From contig RSEH01000342.1 in assembly GCA_006503475.1 (NCBI GenBank), positions 1 through 41,760 on the forward strand: 41,760 bases of DNA, written 5' to 3'. Positions 11,454 to 19,900 of this stretch are shown here, piece by piece (within the stretch, counting starts at the first letter, position 1; each line of letters begins with the position of its first letter). The stretch is from Stentor roeselii. Taxonomy: Eukaryota; Ciliophora; Heterotrichea; Heterotrichida; Stentoridae. A program made the translations under genes and the position numbers. Below the pieces are notes generated by a model that was given only the letters and a program-made list of their open reading frames with translations, was not told where the DNA came from and ran no database searches.

Positions 11454-14400
11454 TTAAAAAACTTCACAGCATCCAGATTTTTTCTCACTTTTCTGACTTT
11501 TTTCCTCAGCAGCTTTCAACTTGGCTTCCAACTCTTTAATCTTCTCAGCTTCACTTTTCTCAACAACACCCTGGCCAGTCCCCGCATTTCCCAAATGGTT
11601 GCCTTGTGCAGGATTCGTTGAAGGTACAACAATTGCAGAAGCATTTTGATGTTTATTCTTTTCAATACTTCCATCAAGAATAGACTGAGAAAGGGGAGAA
11701 GGACTAGCTTTATACTCTTCTTTCGGAACTTCTATTTTTTTAACACCCTTGGATTCTTCCTTATAAGTCTTTGGTTCTTCCTTATGAGCCTTGACTTCTT
11801 CTTTCTGAGCAGAAGCTTTTATCATTACTGGAGGTGCTCCAAGAGCCTTTCTGATTTTGTTCAGTTCTTCTTGTTTAAGTTGGTCTGACTTGTTGCCGAA
11901 CAAGTTGATGCAGATCTGTCCACGTTTAATCTGATCAGAAACGTATTTAGTAACAATAAACTTATGTTGTTGACGAAAGTTAAAAACCGGGTCTCTTCCT
12001 GTTGACTTACTTGTTTTAAAGACTTCTCTTCCAAGTGCTCCAATGGTATAAGAACAGTAGACATCTTTGCACAGTTCATTAGGAAGTCCTTTAGCTTGTT
12101 TGATTTTAAAGTCGAAAATCAGTTCTTTTCCTTGAATTTCTTCCATGTTTTCATACCCGGCTTCTTCCAGGTCTTCTCCGGGCATAGAGCAGTCAACACT
12201 TGCGACGAGTTTTCCGATTTCTGATCCATTTGAGCCGTAAATAGGATTATCTGTTTCTTCAAGACCTAAAAGGTACCAAAGAGACTCGGCAATAAGGTTA
12301 ACCATTCCGAGGTACCCTCCATCGTCCATCATTTCTTCAAGTTCGTCTAAATTTATTGAAAAAGGATCATATCCGATGTTTATCTTTTCTAATGGTGTCC
12401 CGGTGAAGTACTGTTCACACATGTCAGCCATGTCAGGAATTCTTTCTTCTAACTTTTGGGTGTTCCAGTAAAGTCGACTGTCCCCGATGCTTGGGTGCTG
12501 AAGTCGCAACCTGAGCTTTACTGAGTCTTTGCTTATGGTGCCGTCTGGATTCGCTTCACGGTAAAATTCAGGTCTAAACCTCATAGGCTTTCCTAGAACC
12601 GAGGCCCGCTCATTCGCTTCATTCGTCAACTGTAAAGCAGAAGAAATCATCTGTTCAACTTTCCCTCTCTGAACTCTTTCTTTTTCCTTTTCCCTCAACT
12701 CAAGTTCTTTCTGCTGCAGTTCTTCTTCCATCTTCCTCTGCTTCTCAAGTAACTCTTTTTCTCGAGCGGCTAAGGCCTGTCGACTTGCTTCATCTTCTTT
12801 CGCTTTGCTATTCATAAGTTTTTCCAAAGTTTTCTTTTCCTCTTCCATTTTTTGATAAGCTCTTTGAATTTCTTCCTGCATTTTTTTCTGCATTTCTTCT
12901 TCTTTCCTTCTTATTTCAGCTTCTTTTTCGCCGATGAGACTTTTCATTTCAGTTTCATTTGCTTCTTTCACTGCGAACTCGAAGTTCAACTCTTCGCTTT
13001 GAGGCTGTTCCGGGTCAATAAAAGAGAAAAAGACGTGATTTCCGAAACGAATTCTGTCTTGATTGTGAATTTCAGTCGGCCCTTTGATGATCTGCCCGTT
13101 GACCATTGTTTTAACTGATAGGTCAAGTGGAGTAAGAATGAACTTTCCTCCATGAAAGACGATTTTGCAGTGTTCTTGACTGACTCCAAGTCCATTAATG
13201 ACGATGTTGCCTCCTTTGCCGATGACTTGTTCGTCATTTGTGATGAGATGTTTGATTTGGCCATTAAGTTGCGGGTCTTCATTTAAATTTGTAAGATGAG
13301 GGCCTTTTACCTCTTCTTTCACAACGACTTTAGAACGGTTTTTCTCCATGTCTTCAAGTCGCTGTTGAAAAGTCATCTCGGCTTGTTCCTTCGCGATTCT
13401 CAACATTTCAATCTGCGACTGATAATCAGCAAGTGTCTCGTCGTTCACACCTGAAGCTGCCACTGACCCTCCCCTTCCTTCCACGAGCGCCTTGAGGCGC
13501 TCGTTTTCTTCTTTTAACTCTCGGATTAACTTCTCCTGTGGAGTCTCATTCACAACTGCCTGGTTCTTAATAGACTTCACCTGGTCGGCATACCTTAAAG
13601 TACTCAATGTTTCTTCGAAGTTGAATGTTGCAGGACTTATAGCTGCTATCATTGTTGTCTTTGAATTACCTCCTAAGGCGTTTTGAAGAATCCTTGTTAA
13701 TTTGCTTTCACGATATGGAACTACTTCGGCTTTGTTACCGCCTGATTTCTTTGCAAGGGCAGTTATGACTTTGCCAAGACAGGATAAAGACTTGTTGATG
13801 TTGGAACCTTCTGCGAGACGGTCTCCTGTTGCGCCGGTTTTCCCTGCACGCTCGGAACCTGCAAGGTCGACTAAGTTGATGTCGGACTGCTTTCGGTTCA
13901 GAGGCTTTCCTGTTGAGTCGTCGTAGAAGAGCTGGGTGAAGGATATTGTTAGAACTGTGTGAGCGCGACTTGAAGTCGCGTTCATTTGAGTAGCGCCTAC
14001 TGTACGGTGCTCGTTACCTTTGTCCAGCCAGTTTGAAATGTCTTGATAGGAGTTTACGATTACTTTCTTTAGACCTTCGACATAAACCCCTGTTTTCGGG
14101 TTCTCACGTACTTTAAGTCCACCTTTTTCTCTACCTGAAGGTGGAACAAGCAGATCCTGTACCTGTTCATTATAAATCTCCAACATGCTAACCTCAACCT
14201 GAAACTCAACTTTTTTCGGTTGAGGTTGACGAATGCGTTTAAAGATCTCTTCACAAGCGATAGGAATGATTCCTTTATTCGCTCCATAGCCAACAATACT
14301 ATAACTCTTTCCAGCTCCAGTCTGTCCATAAGCAAACAAACAGACATGATAGCCGTTCCAGGCGTTGTTGAGGACTTCAATGCCTAAATCATTGAAAACT

Positions 14401-14645
14401 GTCTGTTGATCCGCGTAGTTCGAGGACAAAGAAGCTTTTTTCATGAGACCTGTCCCGGGCTCCTCAATGAACCCGTCATGAGACCAGTAACTGTAGTCGA
14501 AGTTGAACTCTTTTTCGATTCCTTGCTCCTTGCTCCAGATCTTCGTCGTTTTTCCACTCATGGCCACGCATAACTCGGCACCTTCTTGACGTTCTCGGTT
14601 GTTGTAAGGACGGACCCTCACAGCTACTTTAACTGAATCACCCAT
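11454..14645 (-). CDS. Kinesin-3 (KIF1/Unc104-like) motor with FHA domain and CaaX tail
   Basis: A 1063-residue plus-end-directed microtubule motor of the kinesin-3 family, expected to carry membrane cargo. The motor domain (1-360) shows the P-loop GQTGAGKS (107-114), switch I NATSSRAH (222-229) and switch II DLAGSE (260-265). A short neck helix follows. An FHA domain (about 450-543) has the core IGKGGNIVINGLGVSQEHCKI; residues 555-670 are a long charged coiled coil. A KIF1B/DUF3694-like region comes later, with a C2-like segment near 880-960. The tail is Lys/Glu-rich. No PH domain is visible. Instead the protein ends GCCEVF, a CaaX-type prenylation site next to a second Cys. The start MGDSVKVAVRVRP is typical of the family. 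It diverges from the isomerase gene across 253 bp holding a tandem repeat and a palindrome. Confidence 0.95.
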   Translation of the reverse strand: MGDSVKVAVRVRPYNNRERQEGAELCVAMSGKTTKIWSKEQGIEKEFNFDYSYWSHDGFIEEPGTGLMKKASLSSNYADQQTVFNDLGIEVLNNAWNGYHVCLFAYGQTGAGKSYSIVGYGANKGIIPIACEEIFKRIRQPQPKKVEFQVEVSMLEIYNEQVQDLLVPPSGREKGGLKVRENPKTGVYVEGLKKVIVNSYQDISNWLDKGNEHRTVGATQMNATSSRAHTVLTISFTQLFYDDSTGKPLNRKQSDINLVDLAGSERAGKTGATGDRLAEGSNINKSLSCLGKVITALAKKSGGNKAEVVPYRESKLTRILQNALGGNSKTTMIAAISPATFNFEETLSTLRYADQVKSIKNQAVVNETPQEKLIRELKEENERLKALVEGRGGSVAASGVNDETLADYQSQIEMLRIAKEQAEMTFQQRLEDMEKNRSKVVVKEEVKGPHLTNLNEDPQLNGQIKHLITNDEQVIGKGGNIVINGLGVSQEHCKIVFHGGKFILTPLDLSVKTMVNGQIIKGPTEIHNQDRIRFGNHVFFSFIDPEQPQSEELNFEFAVKEANETEMKSLIGEKEAEIRRKEEEMQKKMQEEIQRAYQKMEEEKKTLEKLMNSKAKEDEASRQALAAREKELLEKQRKMEEELQQKELELREKEKERVQRGKVEQMISSALQLTNEANERASVLGKPMRFRPEFYREANPDGTISKDSVKLRLRLQHPSIGDSRLYWNTQKLEERIPDMADMCEQYFTGTPLEKINIGYDPFSINLDELEEMMDDGGYLGMVNLIAESLWYLLGLEETDNPIYGSNGSEIGKLVASVDCSMPGEDLEEAGYENMEEIQGKELIFDFKIKQAKGLPNELCKDVYCSYTIGALGREVFKTSKSTGRDPVFNFRQQHKFIVTKYVSDQIKRGQICINLFGNKSDQLKQEELNKIRKALGAPPVMIKASAQKEEVKAHKEEPKTYKEESKGVKKIEVPKEEYKASPSPLSQSILDGSIEKNKHQNASAIVVPSTNPAQGNHLGNAGTGQGVVEKSEAEKIKELEAKLKAAEEKSQKSEKKSGCCEVF

Positions 14646-14677
14646 TTATTTACCATCGATTAACAGATGATTAACTG

Positions 14678-14761
14678 ATGAAGGTCTTAAAGAAAATATA
14701 GGAAAATGAAGGACTTAAAGAAAATATAGGAAAATGAAGGACTTAAAGAAAAAATAGGAAA
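14678..14761. repeat. 28-bp tandem repeat, three copies, in divergent promoter
   Basis: Three head-to-tail 28-bp units at 14678-14705, 14706-14733 and 14734-14761. Each begins ATGAAGGACTTAAAG (first unit GGTCTT) and ends with an A-rich stretch and TAGGAAA; a decaying fourth unit follows (ATTTAAAGGAAATAGGG). The array starts 33 bp upstream of the kinesin start codon, inside the shared kinesin/isomerase 5' region. It may carry repeated binding sites or may be simple slippage. Confidence 0.85.
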
Positions 14762-14870
14762 ATTTAAAGGAAATAGGGAAAAAGACTTGTTTAAATAAAA
14801 GTTTTTCAAAACTTTTAAAAGAAAATAAAATTTTTTTTATCTTTTGAGCAGTTTTTTCTCAAGGTTCCAT

Positions 14871-14888
14871 TTCACCAATATTGGTGAA
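14871..14888. promoter_or_regulatory. Perfect 18-bp palindrome just upstream of the isomerase gene
   Basis: TTCACCAATATTGGTGAA is identical to its reverse complement and ends 10 bp before the ATG at 14899. A perfect 18-bp palindrome in a short 5' region suggests a site for a dimeric DNA-binding protein controlling the isomerase, the kinesin or both. It could also form a small hairpin in a 5' UTR. Role inferred; the symmetry itself is seen directly. Confidence 0.6.
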
Positions 14889-14898
14889 GGTTTGATAA

Positions 14899-15603
14899 AT
14901 GGTAGAGCTTCAAGCATCCTCAGGAATTTTCACTATGTACATTCCCCGTACATTCACATTGAACACAGTCGCTGAAATAACTTCCTGTCTTGAAATAGTT
15001 GAGAACCATTCAGGTCCCACAGCCTTGATCATCACTTCAAAGGACCCGAAAATATTTTCAGGAGGAATGGATTTGAAGTTCATAATGAAAAACGGTGCAT
15101 CGAGTGGAGTCATGCTTTTTATCGCGTTGATGAAAGTATTCGGACGTCTGCTGAGATTAGGAGTCCCGACCATTGCAGCGATCAATGGCCATGTCGTCGC
15201 CGGAGGACTTATAATGGCTCTGGCATGTGACTACCGGATAATGAGTAAAGACGCGGGTTCTGCGAAAATGACTGAAATTAATCTGGGAATGTCTTTGCCT
15301 CGAGGCGGCAACGGCATCTTTAATGTGAAAGTCACTCCTGATGTGCATAGAGACTTTATACTTAGGGGAAAAGTTTTTACTCCTCAGGAATGCTTTGATA
15401 GAAAAGTTGTTGATTTTCTAGTTCCTGCTGATGAGGTTTATAAGAAGGCCGTTGAATTGGCTAAGGAAGTCATGCAGTTTGGAGAAAAGAAAATGGTTTA
15501 TGCGATGATTAAGACTAGTATGTACTTTGATCAAATTAAGATTTCGGAAGAAGCTGTGTATCGGCAGGGAGAGTTGGATTGCATTACCACTCCGAAGATA
15601 TAG
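14899..15603 (+). CDS. Enoyl-CoA hydratase/isomerase family protein (probable delta3,delta2-enoyl-CoA isomerase)
   Basis: A 234-residue crotonase-fold protein. The first oxyanion-hole segment is FSGGMDLKF (53-61) and the second is INGHVVAGGLIMALACDYRIM (95-115). Glu126 in MTEINLGMSLP sits where enoyl-CoA isomerases of the plant/animal ECI type place an acidic residue. The short length and the run GHVVAGG followed by DYRIM resemble peroxisomal ECI proteins, which move the double bond of unsaturated fatty acyl-CoAs so that beta-oxidation can proceed. The C-terminus, TTPKI, is not a standard peroxisomal signal and no mitochondrial leader is obvious, so location is unclear. The fold is certain; isomerase rather than hydratase is likely. 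Confidence 0.85.
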   Translation: MVELQASSGIFTMYIPRTFTLNTVAEITSCLEIVENHSGPTALIITSKDPKIFSGGMDLKFIMKNGASSGVMLFIALMKVFGRLLRLGVPTIAAINGHVVAGGLIMALACDYRIMSKDAGSAKMTEINLGMSLPRGGNGIFNVKVTPDVHRDFILRGKVFTPQECFDRKVVDFLVPADEVYKKAVELAKEVMQFGEKKMVYAMIKTSMYFDQIKISEEAVYRQGELDCITTPKI

Positions 15604-15712
15604 AAGTAGTTTTAGTAGTAGGGTTTAACAGAATGATTCTAAAAAGCATCAAATCAACTATAATTTTCCAAACCCATCCATAATCATCTCAAAAAAATTC
15701 CCATATTCATAA

Positions 15713-16306
15713 ATGATTTCCTTATTCTCAACCTTTCCAATATCTCTCCTTCTCCTCTGCACTCCTTCCTCAAGTACCTTCTCCTGGGGTCCCTGCCCAT
15801 CAATCTTTTCAACATCAGAAGAAGTGATCTCCTTAAAAGCTCAAGGTTTCTTCTACTCCTTCTCCGATCTCTCCCCATCTGACTTCCTCGGAACCTGGCT
15901 AGACGTATACCGAAGCCAAGACTTTCCATACGCGAAAGGAAACTGCACTCAAGGTTTTTACTACATCACAGAAGACGGTAAAATCGCAGCAAAGAACTCA
16001 GAAATCGTAAACGGGGTGAATTCAAGTGCAACAGCAGAAGTCTTCATAGACCCTGACACATCAGGACAGCTTTATGTGAAGTTTTCGCACTTTGGACCTG
16101 CAGGTGACTTTAAAATAATTCACACGGATTATAAAAACTCAGCTTTGGTCTTTAGTTGCACTTCAGTCCTGCTCGCGCATATGAAGTTTGCTTGGATTCT
16201 TGTTAGAAGACTTGATGTGGAACCGCCTGGGCTTTATTATCAGCTTATTGAAAGATTTGGCATCTCTTTGGATAGGATGATTAATACTAATCATGTTAAC
16301 TGCTAG
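15713..16306 (+). CDS. Secreted lipocalin
   Basis: A 197-residue protein with a hydrophobic signal peptide (about 1-22). The lipocalin first conserved region is FLGTWLDVYRS (58-68) with the invariant Gly-x-Trp (G60, W62). The second is HTDYKNSALVFSC (137-149) with the TDY motif, and the third-region Arg lies in WILVRRLD (161-168). Cys residues C78 and C149 could pair as in apolipoprotein D-like proteins. The length suits a single eight-stranded barrel that binds a small hydrophobic ligand such as a lipid or pigment; the ligand cannot be read from sequence. It ends in TAG at 16304-16306, only 4 bp from the stop of the convergent gene on minus. Confidence 0.85.
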   Translation: MISLFSTFPISLLLLCTPSSSTFSWGPCPSIFSTSEEVISLKAQGFFYSFSDLSPSDFLGTWLDVYRSQDFPYAKGNCTQGFYYITEDGKIAAKNSEIVNGVNSSATAEVFIDPDTSGQLYVKFSHFGPAGDFKIIHTDYKNSALVFSCTSVLLAHMKFAWILVRRLDVEPPGLYYQLIERFGISLDRMINTNHVNC

Positions 16307-16310
16307 TTTA

Positions 16311-16934
16311 TTAAGGAAAATTAACTGAATGGAGAAGGCTTCGAACTCCTTCTGAATATGTTAGCTTTGAAAAGAGTTGAAGTTGACTTTTGAAGATTTC
16401 TTTGTCTAGAGATGGCTCTGGGCAGAGCTTTTGGGAGTATTGGGCCGTGAAGGCTTTTCGGCTTTTTAAGGATGTGTTTATGTAGAGCTCCAGGGACTCG
16501 CTTGTTAGGGAGCCGATTGCTAGATTTGGAAGGATTTGGAAGGTGAAGGAGAAGATTAGTTTTATGAAGGCTTTTACTTGTGCAAAACTCAGCTGATTCT
16601 TCACCTGAACATCAAGCACATCAAACCAAACCTCTGCTTTTCTTTCAGGCTGTGCACAACTCAAAAAAACACAAAAACAAATCACCTTCTTCAAGTCATA
16701 CTTATCTCCATTCCTAAAGTTCATAAACAATTTCCAAACATTCTCTTCAAATCCAATGCCAATGGCATCAAGAGCCTTTTTAAACCTAACTTCATTAAGT
16801 CCATCCTCAGCAGTCCATTTCTTAAACGACCATTCAATCTTTTCAGGACTGGCAAAAATCAAAACTTTTCTTTCACAGTTCAAAACAACTCGATCCTGTT
16901 CACTAAGCAAGTGTCGACTACTGCAACATCCCAT
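16311..16934 (-). CDS. Probable N-myristoylated, EF-hand-like protein
   Basis: A 207-residue protein, starting at the ATG at 16932-16934 because it gives MGCCSSRHLL, a classic Gly2 myristoylation site with Cys3/Cys4 available for palmitoylation. The frame extends 12 codons further to another ATG, but that would bury the signal. Residues about 30-110 have helix-loop-helix spacing with phenylalanine patterns like calcineurin-B or neuronal calcium sensor proteins (FKKALDAIGIGFEENVWKLF, FDVLDVQVKNQLSFAQVKAF). The loops lack full calcium-ligand sets, so calcium binding is doubtful. It is probably a membrane-anchored signalling adaptor. Its start lies 4 bp from the start of the Sec7 gene and its stop 4 bp from the lipocalin stop, so promoter and 3'-end signals must lie inside neighbours. 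Confidence 0.65.
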   Translation of the reverse strand: MGCCSSRHLLSEQDRVVLNCERKVLIFASPEKIEWSFKKWTAEDGLNEVRFKKALDAIGIGFEENVWKLFMNFRNGDKYDLKKVICFCVFLSCAQPERKAEVWFDVLDVQVKNQLSFAQVKAFIKLIFSFTFQILPNLAIGSLTSESLELYINTSLKSRKAFTAQYSQKLCPEPSLDKEIFKSQLQLFSKLTYSEGVRSLLHSVNFP

Positions 16935-16938
16935 AATA

Positions 16939-19900
16939 ATGAACAGAAAAGGGACAATCAACAGTATCAAAGGCGAGATTCACAACTTGTTAGCAGTTCT
17001 TCGCTTTTTGCCTGCATCATGTCCAGACAGTTACACAGAAGAACTTCTTGATTTATTCCAAAAGCTTTTAGTTTGTTCTGACGTCGACGGGGTGGACTAC
17101 TGGTCCCCTTTCTTGAAGATCATTCAAAGTCCTGACTCGACAAGTGCCATAAAAGGCGTGGCTTTGTCGTCAATTCACAAGTTTCTGCTTTACGGCTTCG
17201 TCAGTCCTACTTCGGCTTACACCCTGAACAAGATTGTCAATGGAGTCGTTCAGTGCATCATTGAAAGTTACTCAAGTAGTGATGAAGTCGTGCTTATGAA
17301 ACTTTTGCATGTCTTTTTGGAATGTCTCAGAGCACCTGCTAGTGTTTTTTTAACTGATGCTAGTGTTTGGAGCATTTCGAAAAGGTGCTTTGATATCTTT
17401 GAACGTGAACGGGCAAGTGAGTTGCTGAAAAAAACTGCTCAGAATACTTTGCTTCAGATATTTTTGATTGTTTTTGGAAGAGTTGCGGAAATTTGTAATG
17501 ATCAGGAAAATTCGGCTTATGGAGTACTTTGCTTGAAGAAGGTTATTTTGCATCTGGCGCATTTGATTGGATTTTCTGATAAGAATGACTCGAATTTCAA
17601 GGAAAAAAGGTGTCTTGGGCTATTTTTGATGAATACTGCTTTGGAAACTGCTGGGGAAAATATTGGAGTGCATAAGGAATTGATTTCTGTTATTCAGGAT
17701 GAGGTTTGTAAGAGCTTGTTGATTAACTCGGCGACTGACGACCTGTACATCTTGACTCTAACCCTACGAGTAGTATTCAACCTTTTCCAATCAGTAAAGC
17801 AGCACTTAAAAGTGCAACAAGAGGTCTTCTTCAACAGCCTTCATCTAAAAATCGCAGCAGCTTTCGACGAATCAGGCGATTCAGGAGTATTCCAAAGGTC
17901 AGAACTTGCTTTAGAAAGCATAGTAGACTTTTGCCGCGAGCCTACCTTGATGTTAGAGCTTTACACAAACTACGACTGCGACTTTGAATTTGCGAACTTA
18001 TTTGAAAGACTTGCGAAATTTCTCTGCAAACACGCTTTTCCCTTGAACAACAACCTGAACCGTCTTAATGAGTTATGCATTGAAGGCCTTTTGGCAATCA
18101 TTACTTCGATTTCCATGAGATGTGACCCTAACCTCAAGCCAGGAGACTCTGGAGAAGTCGCAGATGTGAAAGACTTGAAAGAAAAAAAGACTTTAAAAGA
18201 AATTTATTTGAAATCTGCGGAAATTTTTAATAGTGACCCGAAAGAATTTATTCCGAAACTTCAGGAACTTAGATATCTTCCAGTTGAATGTGAAGCGAAG
18301 GATGTTGCTAAGTTTTTTAAAGAAAACCCGGCGATTGATCATGTTAAACTTGGAGAGTATCTTGGGACTAATAAAGAGTTTCATAAGAAAGTTATGGAGG
18401 AATTTTTAGAACTTTTTGACTATAAAAGTCTTAGTATTGACCAGGCACTTAGGACTATTTTCAAGTCTTGTAAAATACCTGGCGAGGCGCAGGTGATTGA
18501 CCGTGTAGTATCTTCATTCGCACACGCTTATTACCCATCAAGTTCCGTGATAGTAGACGAGACCTCAGCCTACGTTCTAGCCTTCAGCATAATAATGCTA
18601 AACACCGACCTGACATCCCCTTCAGTGAAAACAAAGATGCCAGTAGAAGCCTACATCCGAAACTTAACAGGAGTGAACGGAGGTAAAGACTTCCCCGAAG
18701 ACTTCCTCCGAAAAATTTACTCTTCAGTGAAAGACGACCCGATCGAGACCAAAGAAATAATCCGTTCAATCGAGCACAAAGACATTTCAGACATGAACTC
18801 AAAATGGGGAAAAATTCTTCTACGAGGCCAAAACACAGGATACTCCACTTTAAACGAACTCCTGCGACAACCTGCAGGAAACAACGAAAAACTCATGTTC
18901 GACGTGCTGTGGGAATCCGGTCTTCTCGGCACCTTGACCAGCGTGACTGAATCAGCGACTACTGCGAAGTCCTTCTCTCTTATGCGCGACTTACTTGTGG
19001 AATGTTCAAAAGTTTCCTCTTATTTCGAGATGAACGATTACATTGTGAAGATAATTCATATTCTCTGCTCGAATTTCATAAAAAACTCTGAGTCCATTGC
19101 TCAGCTTTTTTCAACTCCTCGAGCTTTTTATATTCTTGAGTCTGCTGTGGGAAGTGCTGTGGTTGCCAAAAATAACATGTTTTCAGCTTGGAATCATTTG
19201 GTTAACTGTCTGCTTAAATTGCATAAACTTAAAGTTCTGCCCAATCAACTTGTAGAACTTGATGATTTTGTTGATGAATTCGGAAATGCACTCCCCATGG
19301 CAACCAGTCATTTTGATGAGACCTTCTTTCAGTACTTTAGAAGTTCACATCATTCGAGTAGTCAGAAGAGCGATGAGGATATTGCAGAAGAAACTGCTGG
19401 AATCTGGTCAAGCTTCGTCAAGTACCTCGGAGTACCCACTGCTGGAGGAAGGAATAATGAAGAGGTTTTAATGGAAATGCAGAAGGAGGTCAAGGAAAAG
19501 GTCCAAGCAACTGGAATTCATATTTTGTTCACTTCAAGTAAAACTTTTGATAAGGAAGGACTTGAAGCCTTTCTTGGATGCTTACTTGCAAGGTGCAGGG
19601 CTGAAAGTGATGAGGTCAGCATTGTGCTTTGTATTGAAATACTCACTGGAAGTGTCTTGTCTAATGCTGCACGATTAACTGAAGAAACGTGGAAAATGGT
19701 TTTAGAGGACTTTGAAAGAATGGTTTGTAGAGATTCTTATACGTGGACTCAGGAAAGGGCTTTGGTTAATTTGATTAGAATCGCAGTTTTGCATCATGAG
19801 GACTACTCTGGAATTGCTATTTACTTGCAGAGTGTTTTGAAGTATGTTGCTTCACTTGGAATTGAATTGTTTTCTAAGTATGCTGATAGACTTGCTGCTG

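Noticed and set aside
16756-16938. Upstream 61-codon extension of the Sec7 frame as its N-terminus
   Set aside because: It overlaps the divergent myristoylated protein gene and lacks GBF1-like text, which starts exactly at the ATG at 16939.
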